From the NCBI GenBank assembly GCA_035762175.1, contig DASTPP010000434.1, positions 1 to 28,695 on the forward strand: a stretch of 28,695 nt of DNA. The letters run 5' to 3'. Source of the DNA: DASTPP01 sp035762175. Lineage in GTDB: Bacteria > Myxococcota_A > Polyangia > Polyangiales > Polyangiaceae. The translations under genes were made by a program, and so were the position numbers. A model generated the notes under the pieces. The model did no database searches and was not told where the DNA came from. It saw only the letters and a list, made by a program, of their open reading frames with translations. Position 1 is the first letter of the stretch. Each line of letters opens with the position of its first letter. Below, one piece after another: positions 8,146 to 14,915 of the stretch.

Positions 8146-8163
8146 GAGGTCACAAATGACCTC
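8146..8163. promoter_or_regulatory. Perfect dyad GAGGTCA-caaa-TGACCTC
   Basis: A 7-bp perfect inverted repeat with a 4-nt spacer lies 183 bp upstream of the sigma factor start. It could be a hairpin in a long leader or an operator for a dimeric regulator. The flanking sequence up to 8346 is AT-richer than its surroundings but shows no clear promoter. Confidence 0.45.
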
Positions 8164-8346
8164 ACCAAACATAAGCCCCAGGGGGCGTGGAGACGGAAAA
8201 CGGTCCAAAGGGGGGGTACTTGGTGACCCAGGGGCCTTTTGAAGAGCCCTATCAACAAGAAAAAGTCGATTAAAAACGGCAACTTATACGGCTGGCCCGG
8301 GCCTCGCATTAGGGGGGAATGAAACCGCCCGAGCCCCTGACTGACC

Positions 8347-9063
8347 ATGAGCGCCGCCCCCTTCATCGTGCCTGCCGCCCTCGCGAACGCCCCGCCCGCC
8401 CCCTCGCTCGCGGAGGCGCCCGCGCCGACCGACGAGGCGACCTCGCGCGAGGCGATCGAAGCGTACCTGCCGCTGGTGCGGCAGATGGTGCGGCGCTTTC
8501 TGCGCAAGCTGCCCTCGAACGTCTGCCGCGACGATCTGATGGCCGCGGGCGTGTTCGGGCTGATGGACGCGCTGCGCAAGAACGGCGGCCACCAGGGCCC
8601 GGCGTTCGAGTGGTACGCGCGCATCCGCATCCGGGGCGCGATCGTGGACGAGCTTCGGCAACAAGATTGGCTCCCGCGCCGGGCGCGGTGGGCCGTTTCG
8701 AGTGGCGTGGACAAGGGTCAGGGAGGAGTGGCGACGGCCGTGGTCAGTCTGGAGGATATGGCGGTGGGCGAGCAATCGACGGCGTTGGTCGACGAGGAGA
8801 CGGCGAACCCGGCCGAGCAGGCCGAGGCGAACGACGCGCGCAAGCGTCTCGAGCGGGCGGTGTCGATGCTGCCCGACCGCGAGCGTCTCATCGTCTCGAT
8901 GCACTATTTCGAAGGGGTCCGGTTCAAGGAGATCGGCGCGCTGCTCGGCGTGAGCGAGCCCCGGATCTCGCAGCTGCACGCGCGGGCGATGGAGAAGCTG
9001 CGCGCCTGCCTGCAGGAGGAGGAGGTGTCGGCCCGGGGGGCGCTGTGCGCGGTCAAGTCCTGA
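8347..9063 (+). CDS. FliA/WhiG-like sigma-70 family factor
   Basis: This sigma factor of 238 residues directs RNA polymerase to a specific promoter class. Region 2 spans about 38-110: VRQMVRRFLRKLPSN, then DDLMAAGVFGLMDALRK, then the melting segment FEWYARIRIRGAIVDELRQQDWLPR, which is very like FliA/SigD (IRGAMLDELR..DW.PR). Region 4 spans about 160-225, with LPDRERLIVSMHYFEGVRFKEIGALLGVSEPRISQLHARAMEKLR, a typical helix-turn-helix. The Ala/Pro-rich 35-residue N-terminus is atypical. No anti-sigma or flagellar gene is in the window, so the process controlled is unknown. The start ATG has no strong ribosome site; the better AGGGGGG precedes an ATG at 8319 in a different frame. The long folded region upstream may control it. 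Confidence 0.88.
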   Translation: MSAAPFIVPAALANAPPAPSLAEAPAPTDEATSREAIEAYLPLVRQMVRRFLRKLPSNVCRDDLMAAGVFGLMDALRKNGGHQGPAFEWYARIRIRGAIVDELRQQDWLPRRARWAVSSGVDKGQGGVATAVVSLEDMAVGEQSTALVDEETANPAEQAEANDARKRLERAVSMLPDRERLIVSMHYFEGVRFKEIGALLGVSEPRISQLHARAMEKLRACLQEEEVSARGALCAVKS

Positions 9064-9246
9064 GCCCGTAGCCCCCGCCGCGCCGGGCCGATCGGTCCAC
9101 GGGGCGTGCCGCTCGGATGCGCGCCCCGCGCGCCGTTCCATCCGCGGCCGGCCGCCCGGCTTCGGCCCGCCGCCTGCCCCGCGCGGCGGCCCGCGCGCGC
9201 CGCGCCCCCGGTTGCGCCGGCGGCGGCCGGATCGTAGCGTGGGCCG

Positions 9247-10614
9247 ATGACGACGCAGGGCGCTCCGACGACGGGTGCCGGGGCGCTCCGCGCGCGCCGG
9301 CAGAGGCTGGGCGAGGCGCTGGGCGGCGCGCCCGTCCTGCTGGCGGCGGGGCTGCCGCGCTCGCGCAACTACCGCGCGTGGACGTACCCCTTCCGGGCGA
9401 ACAGCCACTTTCTCTACTTCGTCGGCCGCTCGCTGCCGGGCGCCTTTCTCTATCTTGAAAGCGGGCGCGCCGAGCTCTTCGTGCCGCCCGCCGGCGACGA
9501 CCACGCGCTCTGGCACGGCCCGACGCCGTCCGGCGACGAGCTCAAGGCCGCGACGGGGGTCGACGCGGTGCGCCCCTTGACCGAGCTCGAACCGGCCCCG
9601 GGGCTGCGCCGCGCGCGGACGGCGGCGCCGCAAGAAGAGGCGACGGCGGCGCGCCTGGGCGAGCTGCTCGGGCGGCCGGTGCGGGCGCACGGGGGCGAGC
9701 CGATCGACCCGGCGTCGGCCGACCTCGCGCTCGCCGACGCGCTGATTCGCGAGCGGCTCCGGCACGACGAGGCGGCCCTCGCGCAGCTGCGGGCGGCCGC
9801 GGCGGCGACGGCGGACGCGCACGCGGCCGGCCGCGAGGCGTCGCGTCCCGGCGTGCGCGAGGCCGAGGTGCGCGCCCACATGGAGCTCGCGATGGCCCGC
9901 CATGGCATGGCGCCCGCCTACTCGCCCATCGTCACGGTGCACGGCGAGGTGCTGCACCACGAGGCGTACGACGGCGTGCTCGCGCGGGGCGATCTCTTGC
10001 TCGCCGACGTCGGGGCCGAGACGCCCGAGGGCTGGGCGAGCGACGTGACGCGCACCTGGCCGGTGGGCGGGCCCATGAGCGCGACGCAGAAGGGGGTCTA
10101 CGACGTGGTGCTCGGCGCGCAGCGCGAGGCCATCGCGCGGGTGCGCCCGGGCGCGCGCTACCGCGACGTGCACCGGGCGGCGCGAAAGCTCCTGACCGCC
10201 GGCCTCGTCGAGCTCGGCCTGCTGCGGGGCGACCCCGAAGAGCTCGACGCGCGCGGCGCCGGCGAGCTCTTCTTTCCGCACGGCGTCGGGCACCTCATCG
10301 GCCTCGACGTGCACGATCTCGAAGACCTCGGCGACCGCGCCGGCTACGCCCCCGGCCGCGCCCGCTCGGGCCGCTTCGGCGAGTGCTACCTGCGCCTCGA
10401 CCGCGACCTCGAGCCGGGCATGGCCGTCACGATCGAGCCGGGCATCTACTTCGTGCCCGCCCTGCTCGAGGGGCCGCGGGCCGAGCCCTTCCGCGACGCG
10501 CTCGACCGGGCCGCCTTGGCCCGCTTCGCCGACGTGCGCGGCATTCGCATCGAGGACGACGTGCTCGTGACGGCCGCGGGGCCCGAGGTGCTGACCGAGG
10601 CCATCCCCAAGTGA
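9247..10614 (+). CDS. Xaa-Pro aminopeptidase (M24B, AMP_N plus pita-bread domain)
   Basis: This is a metallopeptidase predicted to remove N-terminal residues preceding proline in the cytoplasm. At 455 residues it matches the PepP type (about 440). The N-terminal AMP_N domain (about 18-160) contains RSRNYRAWTYPFRANSHFLYFVG. The M24 domain covers about 175-450. The five metal ligands are all visible: Asp254 in LLLADVG, Asp266 in ASDVTRTWP, His in HGVGHLIGLDVHD, Glu in TIEPGIYF and Glu in GIRIEDDVLV. The two Asp are 12 residues apart, one more than in E. coli PepP. No signal peptide is seen. It lies 183 bp after the sigma factor, and that gap contains no clear terminator, so partial co-transcription is possible. 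pepP is a fair name, but substrate specificity is not proven. Confidence 0.93.
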   Translation: MTTQGAPTTGAGALRARRQRLGEALGGAPVLLAAGLPRSRNYRAWTYPFRANSHFLYFVGRSLPGAFLYLESGRAELFVPPAGDDHALWHGPTPSGDELKAATGVDAVRPLTELEPAPGLRRARTAAPQEEATAARLGELLGRPVRAHGGEPIDPASADLALADALIRERLRHDEAALAQLRAAAAATADAHAAGREASRPGVREAEVRAHMELAMARHGMAPAYSPIVTVHGEVLHHEAYDGVLARGDLLLADVGAETPEGWASDVTRTWPVGGPMSATQKGVYDVVLGAQREAIARVRPGARYRDVHRAARKLLTAGLVELGLLRGDPEELDARGAGELFFPHGVGHLIGLDVHDLEDLGDRAGYAPGRARSGRFGECYLRLDRDLEPGMAVTIEPGIYFVPALLEGPRAEPFRDALDRAALARFADVRGIRIEDDVLVTAAGPEVLTEAIPK

Positions 10615-10735
10615 GGGCGTAGGCCCCGGCGCTTTGGCCGCCGCGAGCCGAAGGGGGCGAGGCCGCCGGGGCCCCGCTCGGCCGCGGCTTCGGCCCCGCC
10701 CGGGCGGGCACGCCACGCCTGCCTCGAGCGCGCCC

Positions 10736-10764
10736 TTGACAGCGCCGCCGCCCTTCGTTAGAAC
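10736..10764 (+). promoter_or_regulatory. Sigma-70 promoter of tRNA-Val
   Basis: A perfect TTGACA (10736-10741), a 17-bp spacer and TAGAAC (10759-10764) are followed by the tRNA 13 bp later. This is the best housekeeping promoter in the window. Confidence 0.85.
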
Positions 10765-10777
10765 GCAGCCCGACCCT

Positions 10778-10849
<72 letters not shown>

Positions 10850-10876
10850 CTGCTTTTCGCCATCGAATCTCGATCG

Positions 10877-10916
10877 AAAAAGGGTTTGCCATCTCGGGTG
10901 GCAAACCTTTTTTTTT
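10877..10916 (+). terminator. Rho-independent terminator of tRNA-Val
   Basis: GGTTTGCCA (10883-10891) pairs with TGGCAAACC (10899-10907) around a 7-nt loop. Nine T follow, and an A-tract precedes. It ends only 37 bp before the ECF sigma factor start, so the promoter of that gene must overlap this hairpin or lie in the short gap. Confidence 0.95.
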
Positions 10917-10953
10917 CGCCCGCCCCGCGGGCGCGAGCCACGCTTGAGGGGCG

Positions 10954-11676
10954 ATGAAGACGTCGAGGCCCCTGCCGACGCCCGGCGGCGAGCCCCCCCG
11001 GCCTGCCTGGGGCGGGCCCCCGGCCGCCCGCCCCGACGAGGCGCGCGACGGGCCCCCCTCCGCCCGCCCCGACGAGGCGCGCGACGAGCCCTCCGCCGCT
11101 CGCCCCGAGGGCGCCCACCCCGGGCCGCTCGCCGCCCTCGCCGGGCGCCGCGACGAGTTTCTCGACTTCTTGCGGCGCCGCACGCGCTCGGGCGCCGACC
11201 CCGAAGATCTGCTGCAGCAGGCCCTCTTGCTCGCCACGCAGAAGGCCGGCCAGCTGCGCGAGCCGGGCCTCGTCGTGCCCTGGTTTTACGCCATCTTGCG
11301 GCGAACTCTGGCCGACCACCACGCGCGCTGGGCCCTGCGGCAGGGCAAGCTGCCGCTGCTCGAGGCCGAGTGGGGCGAGGGCTCGCCCGCCGAGGCCGCC
11401 ACCTGCGCCTGCAGCCTGGGGCTCATCGAGAGCCTGCCGCCGCAATACGCCGAGATCTTGCGCCGGGTCGACCTCGGCGACGAAGACGTGGCCGAGGTCG
11501 CCGCCTCGCTCGGCGCGACCGCCAACAACCTCACCGTGCGCCTGCACCGCGCCCGCAAGGCCCTGCGAGAGCGCCTGCGCGCCTTCTGCGGCACGACCTC
11601 GGTCAGCAGCTGCCTCGACTGCGCCTGCGAGGGCGGCGCCCGCGCGCCCGGTCGAGATTCGTTCGAAGGGGTGTAA
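10954..11676 (+). CDS. Cysteine-rich ECF sigma factor, CorE-like (ECF44 type)
   Basis: This ECF sigma factor has 240 residues. After a Pro-rich N-terminal extension (about 1-50) come sigma-2 (about 55-125: DEFLDFLRRR, DPEDLLQQALLLATQKAG, PWFYAILRRTLADHHAR) and sigma-4 (about 155-208: IESLPPQYAEILRRVDLGDEDVAEVAASLG, with helix-turn-helix and LHRARKALRERL). Two Cys (151 and 153, CAC) lie in the linker and four (212, 220, 223 and 225; CLDCAC) in the tail. CorE and CorE2 of Myxococcus are controlled by metal binding to such cysteines without an anti-sigma factor. By analogy this factor senses Cu, Cd or Zn; which one is unknown. No anti-sigma gene follows, in agreement. It precedes three genes that are its likely targets. 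The start has GAGGGG very close to the ATG, so a different start is possible. Confidence 0.85.
   Translation: MKTSRPLPTPGGEPPRPAWGGPPAARPDEARDGPPSARPDEARDEPSAARPEGAHPGPLAALAGRRDEFLDFLRRRTRSGADPEDLLQQALLLATQKAGQLREPGLVVPWFYAILRRTLADHHARWALRQGKLPLLEAEWGEGSPAEAATCACSLGLIESLPPQYAEILRRVDLGDEDVAEVAASLGATANNLTVRLHRARKALRERLRAFCGTTSVSSCLDCACEGGARAPGRDSFEGV
11024..11086 (+). repeat. 27-bp direct repeat in the ECF N-terminal extension
   Basis: Two identical 27-bp copies (11024-11050 and 11060-11086) that begin CCGCCCGCCCCGACGAGG and end CGCGACG lie 36 bp apart. They encode ARPDEARD twice in the Pro-rich region before sigma-2. A third degenerate copy (ARPEGAH) follows. This suggests the extension grew by slippage and is not a conserved domain. 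Confidence 0.85.
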
Positions 11677-11727
11677 TCGGGCGCGCGCTCGGCCCGTCTC
11701 CCCGGTCGAAAGGGCGAACGACCGACG

Positions 11728-12123
11728 ATGGACGCGAACGGAAACCGAGGGGCCGCCCGGGCGGCCTTCGAGCAGAGCCTCGAGCGGGGCCGAGTCTTGT
11801 TTCGTGGGGGCGACCTCGAGGGCGCCTGGGCCGCCTTCGAGCGGGCCCACGTGCTCGGGCAGCCCGAGGCCTGGCCCCACGTTCTGAGCCACCTTTGGAT
11901 GCTCCGCTGCGGCCTCCGCCAGCGCGATCTCGTCGAGGTGCTCGGCCAGCTCGGCCGGGTGCCCCTCGCGGCCCCGGCGTCGTGGCTGGGTCGCTACCCG
12001 CGCGGCAACACGGGGCGGGCCCGGGTCGGGCTCTTTCGGCCAATGGCGGCGCCCCCTGAGGTCGGGGCGCCCGCCGGGCGAGACGCCCCGCCCGGGGCGG
12101 TGCAAGGCGGAGGTCCGGCGTGA
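11728..12123 (+). CDS. DUF3703 family protein
   Basis: This is a small protein of 131 residues without a signal peptide. The core (about 8-100) matches what I know of DUF3703: GDLEGAWAAFERAHVLGQPEAWPHVLSHLWMLRCGLRQRD, then EVLGQLGRV, and the closing RYPRGNTG motif followed by RVGLFRPM. The fold is likely helical and TPR-like. Family members are often found beside metal-resistance or multicopper genes, but biochemical function is unknown (from memory). The last ~20 residues are a Gly/Pro tail. It starts 51 bp after the ECF gene, and its stop codon overlaps the start of the next gene (GTGA), so it belongs to the operon. The ribosome site is weak (AAGGGCG about 11 nt upstream). Confidence 0.75.
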   Translation: MDANGNRGAARAAFEQSLERGRVLFRGGDLEGAWAAFERAHVLGQPEAWPHVLSHLWMLRCGLRQRDLVEVLGQLGRVPLAAPASWLGRYPRGNTGRARVGLFRPMAAPPEVGAPAGRDAPPGAVQGGGPA

Positions 12124-12785
12124 GAACGGTCTTTCTGGCGGTCGTTTCGGCAATGTTCGTCGGCCACGTCGCGGGCTGCGCGGGGGCCCCGCCGCCCGCG
12201 CCCGGCGCGCCCTCGTCGCCGCACGGCACCCTGAGCGAGATGTCGCGCGTCGAGGGCGAGATCGTGCTCTGCGAGCACAAGGTGCCCGCGAAGGTCTGCA
12301 CCCGCCACCACCCCGAGCTCGTCTCGCAGTTCAAGCGCGCGGGCGACTGGTGCAAGCCCCACGGCGTGCCCGAGTCGCAGTGCCTCACCTGCCACCCCGA
12401 CCTCACCTTCGAGCCCCTGCCCAAGCTCGGCCCGGGCGCCGACGTCGCCTGGCTCGCGAAGGCCGGCGAGGACGTGCCCGACCTCGACGCGCACGCGGTC
12501 AAGGGCAAGGCCACGGTTTTCGAGTTTTACGCCGACTGGTGCGCGGTCTGCCGCAAGGTCGACGGCCACGTCTACAAGCGGCTCGCCGGCGGCGACGCGA
12601 AGCTCGCCTACCGCAAGCTGAACGTCGTCGCCTGGGAGAGCCCGCTCGCCGAGCACTACGTGCGCGACGTGCCGTCGTTGCCCTTTCTGGTCGTCTACGG
12701 CGCCGACGGCAAGAAGCTCGCCGAGCTGCACGGCGGCGATCTCGGCGCCCTCGACCGGGCGATCGACCAGGCCGAGCGCCGATGA
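12120..12785 (+). CDS. Lipoprotein with two Cys/His metal-type motifs and a thioredoxin domain
   Basis: The protein has 221 residues. A signal peptide ends in the lipobox VAGC (residue 20), so it is a lipoprotein facing the periplasm. Residues 45-100 hold two copies of a Cys/His motif: LCEHKVPAKVCTRHHPEL and WCKPHGVPESQCLTCHPDL. Such EHxVPxxxC..CHP motifs are known to me from adaptor proteins of metal-efflux RND pumps in this bacterial group, where they probably bind metal. The second one also contains CxxCH, so heme binding is an alternative. A thioredoxin-like domain follows (about 110-215) with FYADWCAVCRKV (active-site CxxC) and the cis-Pro segment VPSLPFLVVYG. I infer a redox- or metal-handling role. 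GTG start overlaps the DUF3703 stop, and its own stop overlaps the next gene (ATGA). Confidence 0.85.
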   Translation: MRTVFLAVVSAMFVGHVAGCAGAPPPAPGAPSSPHGTLSEMSRVEGEIVLCEHKVPAKVCTRHHPELVSQFKRAGDWCKPHGVPESQCLTCHPDLTFEPLPKLGPGADVAWLAKAGEDVPDLDAHAVKGKATVFEFYADWCAVCRKVDGHVYKRLAGGDAKLAYRKLNVVAWESPLAEHYVRDVPSLPFLVVYGADGKKLAELHGGDLGALDRAIDQAERR

Positions 12786-13846
12786 GGGGCGCGCTCGCGG
12801 GGCTGCTCGCGGGCCTCGCCGCCCTCGCGGCCGGGCGCGCCGCCGAGGCCTGCGCCGGCTGCAGCAACCCGAACCTGCCCGTGGTGAGGGCCGAGAGCGC
12901 GGCGCTCGCCCCGGGCGAGGCGTCGGCGGCCTTGCACCTGACCGCGACCACGATGCGGGTCGTGCACGACGAGGCCTGCCCCGACATCGGGCCCGTCTGC
13001 GCCGAGCGCGCCGAGCCCCCGCAGCGGCACGACCAGCGCTTTTACGTCGCCGAGCTCCGGCCCGTCGTCGCCCTCGGCGTCGCGCCCGGGTTCGCCGTCG
13101 AGCTGCAGGCGCCCGTCCGGCTCGTGACGACCACGATCGTGTTCCGCCGGCTCGACGGCACGCCCTTCGAGCCCGACTACCAGAACATCCACCACCGCGA
13201 CGAGACGCTCGCCGGCGTCGCCGACCCCTGGCTGCTCGCCCGGGCGACGCGGGGCCTCGGCCGCCTCGCCGTCACGAGCCGCGCGGGCCTCGGCCTGCCC
13301 CTCGGCCGCACCGAAGAGGACCCCTTCGCGCGGGGGCGGGCGGGGCTGCGGCACCAGCACATTCAGTTCGGCACCGGCACCTTCTACCCCGTGCTCGCGC
13401 TCGACGCGTCGCTCGCGCTCGCGCCCTTCCGCCTCTCGGGCTACGGGCAGGCGCTCTTGTTTCTCTACGAGAACGGGCACGGCTACCGCGCCGGCAACCG
13501 CTACATGGGCGGCCTGTCGGGCGACGCCGAGGTCGCCAAGAACCTGCGCCTCGGCGCCGGCGCCGACCTCTTGCACGAGCGGCCCGAGCGCTGGGGCGGC
13601 GTCGTCCAGCAAGACGGCAACGTCGGCCGGACCGACCTGCTCGTCGGCGGCACCGCGAGCTACGCCTTCGGGGCGGTGACGGCGTCCGTCGCCGTGAAGG
13701 TGCCCGTCTACCAGCACTTCCTCGCGTCGCACGACCACGGCGGCGACCCCGGCCAGCTCACCTACCCGGCCATCGTCAACCTCGCCCTGCAGGCCCGCTT
13801 CGGCGGCCCCCCGCGCGAGCCGGCCCCGGCCGCGCCCGCCCGCTGA
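12782..13846 (+). CDS. Exported outer-membrane-type protein with N-terminal CxxC
   Basis: This protein of 354 residues has a signal peptide (residues 1-22, ending RAAEA). The mature form starts with CAGCSNPNLP, a CxxC that may bind metal or thiols. The rest is alternating hydrophobic/polar segments with many Gly, Tyr and Arg (FAVELQAPVRLVTTTIVF, LAVTSRAGLGLPLG, FRLSGYGQALLFLYENGHGY, VTASVAVKVPVYQHF), typical of an outer-membrane beta-barrel. HHRDETLAGVADPWLLARA resembles the turn in many putative OM transporters. No precise family is recognised. The ATG overlaps the stop of the thioredoxin lipoprotein (ATGA), so translation is probably coupled; it is last in the operon. Candidate roles are metal-complex passage or reception of electrons/metal from the lipoprotein, both speculative. 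Confidence 0.75.
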   Translation: MRGALAGLLAGLAALAAGRAAEACAGCSNPNLPVVRAESAALAPGEASAALHLTATTMRVVHDEACPDIGPVCAERAEPPQRHDQRFYVAELRPVVALGVAPGFAVELQAPVRLVTTTIVFRRLDGTPFEPDYQNIHHRDETLAGVADPWLLARATRGLGRLAVTSRAGLGLPLGRTEEDPFARGRAGLRHQHIQFGTGTFYPVLALDASLALAPFRLSGYGQALLFLYENGHGYRAGNRYMGGLSGDAEVAKNLRLGAGADLLHERPERWGGVVQQDGNVGRTDLLVGGTASYAFGAVTASVAVKVPVYQHFLASHDHGGDPGQLTYPAIVNLALQARFGGPPREPAPAAPAR

Positions 13847-13878
13847 GCCGTCGCGGGGCCCCGGCCGGGCGTCGGGCC

Positions 13879-14697
13879 TCAGCCGAAGTGGTACGCCGAG
13901 AGGCGCAGGCCCCCGTACGTGCCGTTGTAGGCGAGCGCGCCGCGATCGCGGCCGGCCGCGCCGGCCGCGACCATCAGCGGCAAGAGGTGCTCTTCGCGCG
14001 GGTGCGCCTGCCGGGCCGAGGGCGCCTTCGACCAGGCGGCGAGGCGCCGGTCGCGCTCTTCGGGCTCGGCCGTCGCGGCCTCGCGCAGCCAGGCGTCGAA
14101 GGCCTCGGACACGGGCCGCGCGCGCGGATCGCGCAAGGCGCGCAGGTCGTGGAAGGTCATGCCGCTGCCGACGAGGAACACCCCCTCGTCGCGCAGCGGC
14201 TCGAGCGCGCGGCCCATCGCGAGGTGGGCCGCGGGGTCGAGGTCGGCCCGCAGCGAGAGCTGCAGCGTCGGCACGTCGGCCTCGGGGTAGGCGAGCTTGA
14301 GCGGCACGAAGGTGCCGTGGTCGAAGCCGCGCTGCGGGTCTTCGGCCGTCTCGAAGCCGGCGGCGGCGAGCAGCGAGCGCGCGCGCGGCGCGAGCCAGGG
14401 CGCGCCCGGCGCCGGCCACGTGATGGCGTACGACGCGGGCGGGAAGCCGTAATAGTCGTAGAGCATCGGCGGGCGCTCGGCCGTCATCAGGGTCGGCACC
14501 CGCGCCTCCCAGTGGGCCGAGACGACGAGCAGGGCCTTCGGGGGCGCCTTGGGCAGGCCGGCGAGCGAGCGCAGGTAGGCCGCGAGCTGGTCGCGCTCGG
14601 GCTTCTCGCCGAGCCCGACCTCGACGAAGGGCCAGGGCCCCCCGCCGTGCGGAATGAAGGCGACGGGCATTCGGCCGCTCGGAGGTCGGTTCGTCAC
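13879..14697 (-). CDS. LigB-type extradiol ring-cleavage dioxygenase, DOPA-dioxygenase/YgiD-like
   Basis: This enzyme of 272 residues, the usual ~260-270, belongs to the class III extradiol dioxygenases that open catechol rings with a non-heme metal. Visible motifs are FIPHGGGP (first His), VVSAHWE (second His), YDYYGFPPASY, FDHGTFVPLKLAYP (third His) and VGSGMTFHDLR. The C-terminus ends LSAYHFG, as in YgiD. Plant and bacterial relatives act on DOPA or similar catechols, but the substrate here cannot be told. A GTG start at 14697 is chosen because GAGGGAG lies 8 nt upstream; an ATG nine codons later (14670) matches the usual N-terminus (MPVAFIPHGG) but has no ribosome site. It converges on the outer-membrane gene with a 32-bp gap and diverges from thrS. 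Confidence 0.88.
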   Translation of the reverse strand: MTNRPPSGRMPVAFIPHGGGPWPFVEVGLGEKPERDQLAAYLRSLAGLPKAPPKALLVVSAHWEARVPTLMTAERPPMLYDYYGFPPASYAITWPAPGAPWLAPRARSLLAAAGFETAEDPQRGFDHGTFVPLKLAYPEADVPTLQLSLRADLDPAAHLAMGRALEPLRDEGVFLVGSGMTFHDLRALRDPRARPVSEAFDAWLREAATAEPEERDRRLAAWSKAPSARQAHPREEHLLPLMVAAGAAGRDRGALAYNGTYGGLRLSAYHFG

Positions 14698-14787
14698 GGT
14701 CAGGTCTCCCTCGGCGGCCCTGCGCCGCCTCGCGCTACGATGCGCCCCCCGGGCCCGCGAGGGTAGGTGGCTTCGGCGCTCTACTCT

Positions 14788-14804
14788 GTTGCCCGAAAAG
14801 CAAC
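14788..14804. other. Small hairpin in the ligB-like/thrS divergent gap
   Basis: GTTGC (14788-14792) and GCAAC (14800-14804) pair around CCGAAAA. The 218-bp divergent gap holds both promoters, but I see no sequence good enough to call one. No T-box features are evident. Confidence 0.3.
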
Positions 14805-14915
14805 AATCACTCCGCGCGCCGGCGGGCCCCGCGCCGCGCGGGCCCGCCGGCCGGGGTTTCGGCCCCGCCCGGCGTGCATCGGGGGCCGAACGGGGGTATA
14901 GCGGGGGCAAAATCG

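Noticed and set aside
8319..9071. Alternative plus-strand frame starting at ATG 8319 with a strong AGGGGGG
   Set aside because: The frame gives an Arg/Ala-rich product without motifs, while the frame from 8347 encodes a clear sigma factor. The ribosome site is noted because it may affect sigma translation.
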